Assembly: GCA_018806915.1 (NCBI GenBank)
Contig: JAGKQI010000091.1
Location: 2,852,001-2,916,000 of the forward strand
Length of the DNA stretch: 64,000 nt
Origin: Phytophthora colocasiae
Lineage: Eukaryota > Oomycota > Peronosporomycetes > Peronosporales > Peronosporaceae
Direction: 5' to 3'
In this document: positions 21,701 through 32,690 of the stretch, piece after piece
Position numbering within the stretch: position 1 is the first letter of the stretch
Layout: each line of letters begins with the position of its first letter
Made by a program: the position numbers and the translations under genes
The notes under the pieces: model-generated
Told to the model about the DNA's origin: nothing
Seen by the model: the letters and a program-made list of their open reading frames with translations, nothing else
Database searches by the model: none

Positions 21701-23426
21701 AACGGATCACAAAAGCATCGAGATGATTCTTACACAGAAAACAAGGAATCGACGCATTGCGCGGTGGTTTAATGAACTTGCGGAGTTTCACCCCATGTTT
21801 AAGTGGATTCCAGGTGAGACGAATGTAGTCGCCGATGCTATGTCGAGAAACCCGGAATTCGAGCACAAGGCAGCTCAAGTGAGCTTGAAAGAACTTCTGG
21901 ACACAGCTCAAAATCGTGAAATTGTGGCAACCATGGTCGCGAACAATATGACCGTGGCACAGACCGCACAGAAGATGTACTCGTGGAACAAGGACTTGCA
22001 GGGACTTGTCAAGAAGCTGAAGCTTGGAGAAAAGGTTCAGCATTACTCGCTAAATCATGGCGTGCTGTATTATCAGACGCGTGAAGATGAGAGTCCTAGA
22101 TTGTACATTCCCGATGACGAAGATCTGAAGAATCGAGTCATTTGTGAGAACCACGATGCAGTTACGGCAGGCCACCCAGGATATTACAAGACCTATGTCG
22201 CAGTACGTGAGAAGTACTATTGGCCAAAGATGATGAAGTATATCCAGCGCTACGTGAACACTTGTGAAATGTGTCAGCGCAACAAGGCGAGGCAGACGAA
22301 GCCTCCGGGATTACTTCAACCGCTGGAGATACCTCGAGGTAGATGGGTCGACATTTCGATGGATTTTGTTGTGTCTCTACCTCCCAGCAAGGATGGCTCG
22401 AATGCCATCATGGTCATCGTGGATCGATTGACCAAGCGTGCAAAGTTTATTGCTACGCAGACGACAGACAGCGCAGAGAGAACTGCGGATGTTTTCATGA
22501 AGAGTTATGTAAAAGATCATGGCCTTCCGAAGACGATTGTGTCTGATCGTGACTACAAATTTACGTCTAAGTTTTGGCAGGCTGTTATCACTGCTATGGG
22601 AACGCAGCATAACCTGTCATCGGCATTTAGACCGCAGACGGATGGACAAACGGAACGTACAAACCGTTTTATCGGAGACTATATCCGAGGAGTCATCAAC
22701 CCAGCCCAGAATGATTGGGATGAGTTTCTTCATTTGGCAGAGTTCGCCTATAATCGGCGATTGCATGCTACTATTGGCATGTCGCCATTTGAAGCGGATC
22801 TGGGATATATTCCATACATGCCCGATGATATAGCGTCGGATCCGGAGTTCGCGAAGTTGGAGAAAGCAGCAAAAGAGTTCTTACTTCGACAGGAAGTGTT
22901 CCTCAAGGTCGCGCAAGACCGTATGAGTGAAGCACAGGAGCGCATGAAGCATTATTACGACAGAAACAGACTTGTCCAAGACTTCAACATTGGCGACATG
23001 GTGCTACTAGATGGAAAGAATCTGGATATCCGTCACAAGGGGTACGCGCAATCAAAGAAGTTTGCTCCTCGATTCATTGGACCTTTTCCAGTTCAAAAGA
23101 TGGTGTCTCGCGACTCGTATGAATTGGGATTATCAAAGGGTCTCAAACTGCACCCAGTCTTCCATACTTCACTGCTGAAGCCGTACCGCAAAGACTCCAA
23201 GCGCAGGCAGAAGGTGAACAAGGTTGTGCTAGCCGACGGAACAGAAGGGCAACTGGTTGAAGCTGTGGTTAACCACCGTAAGTACAAAGGGAAAACGCAG
23301 TACAAAATTTGGTGGCTTGGTGAAACCAAGAAGGATGCGACGTGGGAACCAGTGGAGAACCTGAAACAAATACCAGGCCTCATCGACCTCTATTGGAAGT
23401 CCAAGAAGAGAGACAAGCCCTTGTAA
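18783..23426 (+). CDS. Chromovirus Gag-Pol polyprotein, apparently intact
   Basis: One uninterrupted frame of 1,547 aa from ATG 18783. In order: Ala/Gln-rich N terminus, retrotransposon Gag domain (KDPPMYEGKYGEDIELW...), one CCHC zinc knuckle (CNNCGKVGHISPQC, about 19743-19784), aspartic protease (FIDNGSSLN, then VVLGMMWL), reverse transcriptase with YFDD at about 21046, RNase H (RMDASNFAIGG), integrase with an HHCC zinc domain (about 22153-22277) and a D,D-35-E core (SMDFV, VSDRD, PQTDGQTERTN), and a C-terminal chromodomain (HRKYKGKTQYKIWWLGETKK). The protease reads DNG where most retropepsins have DTG or DSG. Gag and Pol are fused with no stop or frameshift. The chromodomain should direct integration to chromatin. 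The element looks capable of moving. Confidence 0.95.
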   Translation: MAQRRSRAAERPSPNPRPRQQSRMNAPSDADAPRPSTEAPADTAAPAAQTTQASGPDAMSMQQLLVFITQQQQAAQAQMQAQLQAQMQQANARFEYLMAARGDQKKKDPPMYEGKYGEDIELWIFATEQYYASRRELMEADSSDFVTMISSNLGKSVLNWYRAFIADCERLQVHPTWSLFKRQLRSRFRPKDFEYDLRERMFRLKQKETIHEYVSKFQDLLSQTELSISELEKRFFFQNGLREETAKKIKEESPSTLQEAIEIASNFEFAHFSGKPPRSQSKPSQGSSELGNRASKSQPQNTKRSEKKKGKKDDWTKSATCNNCGKVGHISPQCTQPKRKEANRYVKGAVYAILEAEARAFKTEDQERPVTIFIDNGSSLNGVTEELVKKLDLDVTEGDMMQVDLGYDQVVYRPRRTVEMSLQLPGFPLSSGTFQVMPVPEGKDVVLGMMWLREQNPDIDWSTGHVAPRIKMENTQAVTLRLPKNRPARWVAGQRRARVAQSREIFNYYRDHGHKGKHGSTKLISTKQFQRKDKDIEAVFVINPHDSEKAERFKSQGWDALKDNPAYETLRKYADTVFRTELPSETPPVREGIKHEILLKPGTTPISVKQWRQSPDQRKTIQEWTKEMVQAGIIRPSTSSFCAPTFCVKKPVGWRIVHDYRQLNLATILPAIPMPRKEDTFDAMSGSYWYSCMDLLWGYYQVKLREADIPFTAFSTPDGLFEYLVTPMGLSGSPGTFNRLLQKVFRDLNDVMRIYFDDIYVYTKGEDVNDHINALDRVLKRCEEQKLYIKLSKCQFCVDEIPCLGDFVGRNGVRMDPDKIKIITQWPVPKTKKQMESFLGTIVYVSRFCKDFAQFAGPLHECIKGKRSRDAIELDANQLRCFDELKKRLSSPPVLSLPDFSKPFGIRMDASNFAIGGVLFQKEGELEHPIAFTGRKMKSAELNYPVREQELLAIMHALKTWRVYLLDKPFMVETDHKSIEMILTQKTRNRRIARWFNELAEFHPMFKWIPGETNVVADAMSRNPEFEHKAAQVSLKELLDTAQNREIVATMVANNMTVAQTAQKMYSWNKDLQGLVKKLKLGEKVQHYSLNHGVLYYQTREDESPRLYIPDDEDLKNRVICENHDAVTAGHPGYYKTYVAVREKYYWPKMMKYIQRYVNTCEMCQRNKARQTKPPGLLQPLEIPRGRWVDISMDFVVSLPPSKDGSNAIMVIVDRLTKRAKFIATQTTDSAERTADVFMKSYVKDHGLPKTIVSDRDYKFTSKFWQAVITAMGTQHNLSSAFRPQTDGQTERTNRFIGDYIRGVINPAQNDWDEFLHLAEFAYNRRLHATIGMSPFEADLGYIPYMPDDIASDPEFAKLEKAAKEFLLRQEVFLKVAQDRMSEAQERMKHYYDRNRLVQDFNIGDMVLLDGKNLDIRHKGYAQSKKFAPRFIGPFPVQKMVSRDSYELGLSKGLKLHPVFHTSLLKPYRKDSKRRQKVNKVVLADGTEGQLVEAVVNHRKYKGKTQYKIWWLGETKKDATWEPVENLKQIPGLIDLYWKSKKRDKPL

Positions 23427-23454
23427 GTGGTGGCCCTTTCTCAAAAGGAGGTCA

Positions 23455-24048
23455 TGTGACGTAGTGGTTCAACAGCCACTACGCCAAGAGTTTGAGATCA
23501 GCTGGCCGGATTATTCTGGCTCAGCGTAATCTTGAATTTTCACATTTTCATATGTCTACGAGTCTATTGGCTATATGTGGTTGCAGTTGCCACTTCAACA
23601 GTTCTTATACGTCTTTTCATTGGATGTAAATCCTCAGGATTGGCAACATTCCAGTTACCATCCGGATATTTTGATTATGGGACGCTATGGGAAAATTCTG
23701 GCTCAGCCACGCCGAGGCTTCGCAGGATTTCATTGGCAGAAAAAGATAACAGCAGGATTTGAGAAAGATAGTTTTTAGGATAGGACCTGGATACTTGGGT
23801 GCGTGTCTAGTCACCCAGGATCGTTGGTTGCGAGGCAACTACTAGCTAGCACCAACAAAACTAACTCAATCAATCACTTCTCAATTTTCATTCTACTGTT
23901 CAAGTCAACTCCTCCAGCAAGACCACGACTGCAGCGCCGCCGCTGCCCACTCGACTTCGCCTCCGACTCGCCACCGCCTCCGACCTCAACTCTTCGTCAA
24001 GGCCGCCAACGACTGCTTCCTCCGTTTGGCTGGCCTGAGATCGTCACA
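23455..24048 (+). repeat. 3' LTR of the chromovirus
   Basis: 594 bp, second copy of the 5' LTR. It is followed directly by the target duplication ATTCT. Confidence 0.95.
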
Positions 24049-24370
24049 ATTCTCGGCTTGCTGCAAGTTATGGTTGAACTGGATGTAGCAGATATCTTGG
24101 AACCTATCTTGACTCAGAAATTGTTCACGTACCCTAAGATACAGCAACTTCCACGTTCATTATCCAAAGAGACCGATGACTCGGACAAGTCCATGTGGTT
24201 GGATTGGGCCTTTACGCAACAATTTCGCATTGTCAATTATCAACTCAACCGTCAACGGTGTTATTTAACATCGCTTTAAAGCTCGGGATTGCATACCTTC
24301 CGTGAATTCGTTGATGCTATCCAGTCGAAACTTGCTGGTCTTAGCAGCGATTCGTCACCGCAGTTCTTTG
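24049..24370 (+). pseudogene. Host coding remnant split by the chromovirus
   Basis: Taking out the element and one ATTCT copy leaves a frame that runs from about 17454 (HPLPTLDSWSNFEGT) to 24279 (ILGLLQVMVELDVADILEP). A further open piece, FREFVDAIQSKLAGLSSDSS, sits near 24306. The composition looks coding but no family is recognised, there is no clear start, and later stops make it a decayed gene. It could instead be chance. Confidence 0.35.
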
Positions 24371-24977
24371 GGCAACAAAAGTAGAACATAGCAAGTAAAC
24401 TTTCGGCATATACTAGAACAGTTCTCGCTGGGATTGTATGGCCGTCGAATAAATGTGTGGGGTCATGCAGAACTTCTCAAGAACGATGCTCATCGTATGT
24501 GTTCCACTCATCTTGTCGAGAAACTGATACTTGTTGGTTGTCATGTTCTTCACAACGCTTAGCCTGAAGAATGGTGTTGACTGTGATGTTCCTGGTAATG
24601 TTTTCGGGATAAATGTGACTGAGAAATCAATTTACCGCGTTACAGTATACTAATTTTGTTTCGAATTTCGAACGCGCGGTCACAGTTTAACAAGTTGACT
24701 CGCTACTGATAGTACTGTACTATTGGTACAGAATTTATACAACACTGTTTGACGAAGCTACGTGTATATCTGGTTAACGTTCAGACTTTACTTAAATGTT
24801 AAGCATCTACACGTTTTTCTTTAACTATCCTCCGATACAGCATCAACGGTTCAACAGTAATTATGAATATAACGGATGAAAGGATGTAAATGTTAGTGAT
24901 GCGCACACACCAGCATATTCGGCTATGGTGACTACGTTTGATACTTGTCGGGGGTGGCAGCAATGCACACATGGACG
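24371..24977. other. Non-coding, AT-rich, nothing recognised
   Basis: About 600 bp with stops in all frames. A short palindrome (ATAGTAC, T, GTACTAT) lies near 24709-24723. It may be the 3' flank of the small minus-strand gene and old host DNA. Confidence 0.5.
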
Positions 24978-25840
24978 CTACTTCAGTTTGCGCTTCTTGT
25001 TGGTGTTCTCGATCTTGATTGGAGTTGCATCATCACTTTCACCTGCAGTGTCATCAGTCTCCGCATTTTCATCCGGCTTTGCGTCCTTCGGTTTTTCGAA
25101 TTCAAGGTCTTGGTATCTTGTGGTGAATTGGCAACACTCACCCCGGAAGAGCTTTGGGTCCGTGAAGCGCAAAACCTTCATCTTTTGTCCACATGCAGGA
25201 AAATTGAGAGGGGTTGCGTCTGGTACCCATATAGTTCCAGTCATGAGGTCTTTGTTGACCAAGTAGGGATGAGTGACGTACTGGTCTTCGTATTTCTAAT
25301 CAGAACAAATTCAGAGGTTTTAGTATTCAAAAGAGTTCAGAACGTGAGAGGTAAAGTGAAAGATTACCGATTTTAGTATGGCGGGTGATTGTGGGGCGAA
25401 CAAATCCGTTAGATGGACACGCACGAGGTGTCTGCCTTCACCGACAATATGGGGGCTACCCCAAATGAATCGTCCGTAGATAAACGCGTTGGCTGGTTGC
25501 GGTGACTTCTCCAGATACGCTTTAAACTCTACCAACGGATAATTCACGTGACATTAAGTAAACATTCTCCATTCATCAACCTAGAAGAAATGGAGCAGAG
25601 GCTTACCATTTCGAGTGGGAATTGGATGAGGGATAACTACTTCTTCATCAGTCTCTCCTCGCTCTTCAAGAGGTGACTTGTAGTCCTTTGGGATAGGAAT
25701 TCCGTCGATTTCCATGCTTGTGTGCGCTACTACCTTTAGTGGGAGCTGCAAATTCAGTTGTGAGTGAAATGACCCAAACGCAAGTTACCACACTGCGACA
25801 GGGGTGCTAACAAGGCGTAGAATCTAACGGCAGTAGACAT
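24978..25840 (-). CDS. Small spliced gene of unknown function downstream of the Helitron RepHel
   Basis: Reading the minus strand, exons 25745-25607, 25528-25368 and 25295-24978 join in frame through GT-AG introns of 78 and 72 nt. A first exon 25840-25829 (MSTA) fits through an 83-nt intron, giving 209 aa; otherwise the ATG at 25715 gives 195 aa. The middle (AFIYGRFIWGSPHIVGEGRH, VRVHLTDLF) is beta-rich, followed by KYEDQYVTHPYL and FPACGQKMKVL. The C terminus is acidic then strongly basic (NKKRKLK), a likely nuclear localisation signal. No family is recognised. It starts only about 110 bp past the helicase stop, on the same strand. Many Helitrons carry accessory ssDNA-binding (RPA-like) genes, so an OB-fold accessory protein is a guess worth testing. 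A captured host gene is the alternative. Confidence 0.55.
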
Positions 25841-25949
25841 GGTTGTTTAGAAAGTTCTCGAAAAGACACAAGGGGGAACATCATTTGAATGCGAGTTATT
25901 GAGCTATCAAAAAATTTGAAAAAAGAAAAAAAAACGGGATGACAGGTAG

Positions 25950-28900
25950 TTATTGGTCGGTGCTATGTGGGTGCCAGTAACCATCGATTCCAATATCCAT
26001 TCGCCACTTAGTGGTGTCTTCGTTCAGTCGTAACTTGTTTAAAATCGATTTTTTGTAGGCAGGTGACAGTGGAAGGCATCGGAGAAGTCGCGCTTGCCTT
26101 ACACGTGATACCCCTACGTATAAATGGTCGACAAGCCACTTGGGCGATCCCGGGGTTCCTTCGAGATAGAGTAGAACTCTCTTGAGCGTGGTTCCTTGGG
26201 CCTTCCAAACAGTCATCACTAACGCCAACTCAACAGCAAGCTGTGAGTATTTTATCTCAATGGGTTTGGGCATAAGCGTTCGGGCGAGTTTGACTTTGTA
26301 CTTGTCTTGGTTGGTTGTAAGTAGACCGATCGGGATGATGATGCTGCTTTTTATACTTGTACCATTTGCATCTGTGTCCCAAGACGTCTCTAAGTTGTTT
26401 TCAGGTGGCCAGTCTGTAGCAGGGATGATATCACCTTCAACAGTGACTAGTTGTACGTTCAAAAAGTCTGGAGCAACCGGCAACTCAATCACCTCTCCAC
26501 ATGACACGGGTATAGTTTGTAAACATCGCACAACCCTGTCAGTATCGTCATCGCAAATCCAGGCGAGGGATTTCAGTCTGCACATCGTACCATTCGCGAC
26601 ACCCCATTCTACATTTCCATTGCCATTGTCCAGGATTTGTGCGCGTCCTTCTTGGACAAAGTAACCAAATAGGTTAGGATAGTCTTGTTCATTGTAGAGC
26701 AGGTCTAAAAGCTCCGGTGGGACGTCTGGTATTGGTTTTCTCCATCGAAGAACAACGGTGTTATATCGGAGTGCTAGAACCCGAGCTGCACAAGCTGTTA
26801 GAGCAGCTTTATCAACATTACTCGTTACCAGAATGGTCGCATCTTCCATCCACGCAGTATCATTCTCGACATCTTCTGGTGTAAGCTCAGTGGTGACCGC
26901 ATCAGCAACAAAATCATTGATAATCGGAAAACCACTACCTCCCTTGGTGTTATCTGGATATGACGGCGGAAGAGTACGAAACGCATCAAGAAGCTTTTGT
27001 TGCACAGGGCAACTATGAGCCCGCTGTTGGGATACCAGGTTGAACACTCGAAAGCGCCTGAGAAGGTCTCTCGCGTGAATGTGGACAGCATTTGTGTTTA
27101 ACTTGTACATCACCTTACACAGTGGTGTTCCCATGAGCGCCTCTAACTGTAAATAATCACCGCTCTGTCGAAAATGTTTTCATGTCAGGTAGTTGCAAAT
27201 ATACAACAAACTAAGATGTAGGACGTACCCAGAAAATCGACTTCCACCGAAAGGGAGGTCTGGGTTGTACATCAAACGTAAGCGCTTGTCTATCTTTACT
27301 GCAAATTCGGCCCCGAGCATCGAAACTTCATCCGTGACAATAAGGCCTACTGTCTTGTCAAAATTCAATTGAAGTTCCGCCAACTTAGCTGCCGAGATAT
27401 GGCCACCCTCGCGACCAACTTTAAAGGCAGCATGACAAGTTTGACCTCCCGGAAATTGACTAGCGGCAGCACCGGTTGGGCACGTTATTACTGTCTTGAG
27501 ACCGCGGTTTAGCAGTTCGGCGCGCAATTTATGAATTACAAAAGATTTCCCGGTTCCTGCTCCTCCGTGCATCATTGTAAGTGTCTGTACGGGTGGGGAC
27601 TTGTCCAAGTTTGACAATACCCAATCAATAATCTCTTGTTGTTCAGGAGATGCGACCACGCTAGTCACTGTTGCAGCCGATAGATCACCGCTCAATGGAT
27701 CGTTAATACCACAAATGCTGTGCTTCGGAATTCTCTCAGAGGAGGTTGGTTTCACAAGCCGAGACCTTGATGGCATTTTCTGGATTCGTCGACTTATTAG
27801 TTGGAGATTTGATGGCGATTCAAGCTGGAGGGGTAGTTGTTCAGTACTTCCGTGATACACGACAGCTTGAACACTAGCTGGTTTGACCGTGGGGCCTCGC
27901 TGACTCACTTCACCATTGCTGTTTTCCACTCCCATTAACGATAAATATGACGACTGTAGTGCTTTTACACTTTCGCGATGCGTAGGATTTCCTAAGGCAG
28001 CGGCTCGCGTTAACCAATACATATAGTCATCTCCCTCAGTAAGTTTACCGTCAGCTTCCGGGTCCAACAATTCACTGCGGCGTCGGATTTCGTGTTTGCT
28101 ATTATCGTCCCTGCAAGGACTGTTTTTCCATCGAGTAGCGCTCCTAGCCCTCCATTCCGAACTCAATTTTTCGTTGCTGCTGCTTCGAATGCGCTTCTGA
28201 ATAAAATTGTGAACCTGTCGGTATCGTTGCCTTTTTAGGAAGGAAGCAGAAGATTTATCCCACTTCGTACATAATTCTGCTAAACCAGAACTGTTCAACT
28301 TGAATTGCGGTCGTTCGTTGTGATTCCATGGTGCAGCAATTGCGATAATATATTCGGCGAGGCTGTCCATTTTCTTTTTTCCAGACTTTTCACGAGGGCA
28401 TGAAGGTGGAGCGGGTCCTCCAAACATCGGTGTCAACATCTTTGTCCGAATAACAGCCTCATAGTAATGATATAGGGGGGTGACGAGGGTCTAGATCAAA
28501 CCCTTGTCGACGTTTTCGCCCACGTGACACGTTGTCACTGCTAGGTGATTGGCGAGGTTTAATATCCACAATACAAGCAAATTCAATCGGCGAGTAATCT
28601 GCAAAATGCTCACGTCGAAACTTGTACGATTCCACTTGCGAAACAAATATCGGTTTTCCGTTTATTTTGTACGTTCGTGTACCTCCGGTTGTGTGACGAT
28701 CTTGGATTGAAGCACCAAGTTCAGACAACTCTTCCGAATGGGCTAAATCAGCTAACTCTTCAATTACTTCGTCCATCGTGATAGATCCTGCACAGTCATC
28801 TTCTTCTGATTCCAAAACATTATGCACATCAAAGTGATCACTCATGGCATCCTCACCGATATCGTCATCTTCAGTTCCATCATTGGATTGAGTAGTACAG

Positions 28901-31900
28901 GTATTTTCCGGAGTACACACTGCTTTAGAATTACGTAGCTCCCGTACAAACCCGCGTGGGAAAACGTACCAAAACGACTCCGACGAAACATAGGATCTGT
29001 GACCGAGTAAAGCATTCACCATCAGAGATAGTGACCACTCATTTGCACCTCCAAACGCGTTCACTGACCTGGTAGCTAAGTATTGGGCCTGTCTCATAGG
29101 TGTTCCGGTGTCTTGGGCAACACTAGGAAACTTTAGGGCATCTTCTAGGGCTGTTAACATGACAGTAGCAGCGGATTTTAGCCCGGCACCTTCTTTGGTC
29201 ATGTAGTTCTGCTGGTATTCATCGATCATATCTCCAGCATCTACGCCATTAATGACACTCGAGTTGCAATGTGAGCCGGTCAAACCAGAAAGCAGAATAT
29301 TTGTCTCCACAAACATACCGTCTGTCTCAGGGCGACACTGCTCCCAAACAATTGGGCCTGAAATATTCTGGCGTAGAAATTCTCCTTGTTTGGGATCATA
29401 TCCAGCATCTAGCATTTGTTCCTCCTTAAGATTGACCGGATCGCCCGCACAAACACCATTCCGTTTTGTTATGTGTAGTGGCTGAGTCGGCTGGTTGTGA
29501 ATACCAGCGGGACGGCAAAGCCGGCATTGTTGTTTTCCACGTTTGCCTTTAACGCAAGTTTTCGAGTGAGTGTGGATGTTGGTAGAAGCTATTGACTTTT
29601 CTACAGCATTCTGAAATTCATCCACGTTATCACGAATTATAGGTAACTCGGTTTCACAAGCGCGTGGTAATGCACGTGCTTCATCGGTATGTTTCTGTAT
29701 CCAAGCTCGTATTTCCGAGGAGAATTGATTAATACAAATCGTATCCATCCATTCTGCAATGCGCTCACGCAACTCTGGACATGAAGCACAGCGCGTCAAT
29801 ATTTCTGGCGTTATTGAAGCTCCATAGACTGTCATGTGCAAATGCAAGCGCCCATCGATCTGCGGTTCAATTACACCATTGAATGCCGCAACTTTGCCGT
29901 ATGCACCAGTTTCCCGATCCAAATAGTTCCGACTTTTTTTAATATCTCGCGAAGCCGGACAGCGCAGGATTGCGTTTTGAATTAGGTCCATCTTTCTTTC
30001 AAATGCAAACGCGGCTAATGCAGGACATCCATTTGACATTGATAATCGCAGTCTGGGGCTCTCTTTAATGTTTTGAGGGAGGTCTTCCCACCGGCAACTT
30101 GATTTACTGTAGATGCAGCACTCATCATTCCAATCGTTATGGCTTCTTAATTGCAATATGCGATGCAACGTGAGGTCGTCTTGTTCTGGAGGAGCAACAG
30201 TAATCCAAAATTGAGGCAATCCAAACCGAAAACGAGTACCTTCTAGCTTCGGCCGTGTTGCAGCACGTTCAAAAGGAGAAAAAGCCACCGTGTCGCCAAT
30301 TACCGAAAGTATTCGCAATAAACCAGCATTTAAGCGCTTAGCTGCAGGCGAGTCTGGGTCATTCCTCGCTGCAAGCAAATGCTGCTTAAATTCTGGAGTG
30401 CTCGCCAACTGTCCCAGTTTTTTAAGTGTCGTCGCGTGGGTAGTTGCAGCCTTAGCTGCCTTTCGTACAGCTGAATGCCTCTGCAATTGGTTAAAAAGAG
30501 TGGCGACTAAAGTCACATCTTTTTCAAAACGTCCATCATAATAGCGCATAAAGTGCTTGACCAAGTCAGGAGGAAAGGATCCACGTGGAAGCATTTCACC
30601 TCCCATCATGAACAAGGTCGGAAACGCCCCAGCAAATAAATCTCCATTTTCATCCCATTCCACAACTGGTTCAGCCGCCCTTCGAACAACCGCGACATTG
30701 TCTTCTTTCGCTACAACATCAATCATCGCATCAATAATGGTGGATCTGACTTTGCCACTGTTACACATCGCAGGTCGTAGAACAGCGGAATGTTGAATCA
30801 CTACGTCATCTGATTTCCCGATGTTTACATCCGAACCATATCGTTCAGAAACCACTGCGTCATCCACGGCGTGTAAAATGGTAGAATCGGTCACAATAAC
30901 GTCATTTTCTATCGCGTCTTGAAATTCACCCACCAGTTTTGCTCGCGAAACATCGATGGTTATTCCTTTCTGCCGAAAAAGACTGTGTGTTTCTTTCAAC
31001 ACCGACAACCACGAATATACACTTTCACTGGGTAGTTCATACAACCTTCGAAAAGCACTTTTTCGAGCTCTCCACTCTTCAGAAGGACCAATAAACGTAA
31101 CACGCGGTTTACGTTCAATGTCTACAACAGGTAGTACTTTTACACACGATTCCGGTCCGGTAGAAGGAAAGCAGATCGCATGGCCACTACAGTGTTTTCC
31201 GGATAAAGACAACTTCAATCCAAAACAACGTATAGGTGCAACGCAGTTTCTCGCAACCGCACTAAGTTCAGGAAGAGATGCACCGCGCCCATACTCATGA
31301 CCACTTGCAATGCTGAACTTGGATTTACGCGGATCGTGGGCACACTTCGAGCACAAGTGAACCCGCTTCGTATCACGTACCAGTTCAGGATTTAGAAAGA
31401 ATTTGGATCCATCGTCATGTATCAAAATCTGCGCATGATTTCGTACGATTTCGTCGGAGAGATGGCCATACCGTTTCGAGTACTCGTCGGAAGAAATTCG
31501 AAACGATTCCGGTAGGCCAGAGAGCGGTAAGGATACCTGGTCATTTTGTAAACCCACACGGTATTCACAACATGAGGCGCACGCAAAAACACCAATTCCT
31601 GTTGAATCAGCTTTTGCTGCGGAGTCTTGACATCCTGCATACTCTGTAGTGCTAAGCGGTGGATCCATAGCATTTGAAAGTCTGTTTCGTACCGATTCAT
31701 CATCACGAACGTGTTCGTCATTAAAAACGAAAGCATCGGGGTGCACTCCACAACAATAATAATACGCTAATGCCAGTCTTGGATCCGATGTGAACTGCTG
31801 TCCCTTCGCCATGAGCTCTAGTTCTTCTCGTGGAATATGTTGATTGTGTAATACTGACTCCGCCAGACTTTGTAGACGTGTACATGTATCATCCTCATCT

Positions 31901-32363
31901 GAGAAACATTAAAGCAGAGTTTATTAATTTCCAGCACACGCACAATATAATCGATATAGTATGGAGACGTACCGCTCTTCTTCGTCTTCTTAGAAGCCCG
32001 ATATTTACGGCTTCGCAGTACGTGATGGTGCCGCTTCTGTTCCCCCCGTTTGGTGTCGTTTTTCGTATCTGCGTGGACTTCTGAATCAGTGAATAGAAGT
32101 TCTGATGCATTCTGACAATTTTGCGGTTTCCTTATCGCTGAATGGCTTTCGCCGCTGGTAATGGCACTTGCAGTAGCTCCAAATGTACTTCTTTCACCGT
32201 GTGTCGCTGTGATTTTGGGTCCACAGCCAACGGTAGCAAGCTTCCGTGCAGCTCTATACTCGCGCATGTATGCCGCTCTACGCTGTCGTTTTCGCTTCCG
32301 TTGATCATCGTCGTTTGATGTATTTTCCGTCTGTTCTTCTGCTTCGCTACGTGCTCGCTTCAT
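25950..32363 (-). CDS. Helitron RepHel (HUH replication initiator fused to Pif1-type helicase)
   Basis: Exons 32363-31973, 31898-27229 and 27162-25950 (introns 74 and 66 nt) join in frame to about 2,090 aa, apart from one extra base. The N terminus is basic with repeated YMREYRAARK / SRKYRASKK motifs. The Rep part has a CX2C-type zinc region (FACASCCEYRVG), an HUH-type motif GRLHLHM near 29845 and the two-tyrosine motif EYQQNYMTK near 29215. The helicase has Walker A GGAGTGKS near 27560, Walker B VTDEVSMLGAEF, an FGG...GDYLQL block spanning intron 2 and the C-terminal VWKAQGTTL...YVGVSRVR. It should nick, unwind and replicate Helitron DNA by a rolling-circle-like route. At about 28475 a run of six G (plus strand) shifts the frame; with five the frame continues straight into RTKMLTPMFGG. 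That is either a disabling indel or a sequencing error. Confidence 0.9.
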
Positions 32364-32690
32364 CAGAAAAAAAGCCGTTTGAAAACTGTCCAAGTCAACT
32401 TCTATCAATGCGACGTAAAAACGAAAGTTCATTATCAACATTCATCAATCAACATCCATCAGCTGTAAAATGAATTATAAGTGTTAGCCGAATGTTGACC
32501 CAGGTTACGCGTCACGCAATTAATACGTGTGGGGCTGTCCATCCCTCATTCTGAGGTATTTCCAGGATTATAAATAGAATACTTCTCAAGAATTCGCCGT
32601 TCAAATATACCGATTTGTATGTCAATCGTCGTGCAGTGTGCACGGTGAATTCCCTGAATGCAAATATTCTAACTTTACAAAGATCAAGTA
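32364..32690. other. Helitron 5' flank, no gene
   Basis: About 330 bp upstream of RepHel. It should contain the Helitron promoter and 5' terminus. A GTGCAGTGTGCACGG palindrome-like motif lies near 32633. No coding potential is seen. Confidence 0.45.

Larger units (their letters stand above)
17525..24048 (+). mobile_element. Complete Ty3/Gypsy chromovirus, 6,524 bp
   Basis: Two 594-bp LTRs (17525-18118 and 23455-24048) bound one gag-pol ORF. LTR ends are TGTGACG and CGTCACA, a perfect 7-bp inverted pair. The 5-bp target duplication ATTCT flanks it at 17520-17524 and 24049-24053. I found no difference between the LTRs by eye, so insertion was recent. A purine-rich tract (AAAAGGAGG) lies just inside the 3' LTR. 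The sequence after the 5' LTR (TAGTAGCACTTGACG) does not start with the usual TGG of a tRNA primer site, so priming is unclear. Confidence 0.95.
24978..32440 (-). mobile_element. Autonomous Helitron, ends not defined
   Basis: The RepHel gene defines an autonomous Helitron transcribed leftward. I looked for the usual 5' TC on the right and a 3' hairpin plus CTRR on the left, and could not place either with confidence. The small gene at 24978-25840 may lie inside the element. Stated limits are therefore minimal and approximate. Confidence 0.6.

Noticed and set aside
24925..25376. Plus-strand ORFs of 113 and 143 aa
   Set aside because: Antisense to well-supported exons of the small minus-strand gene.
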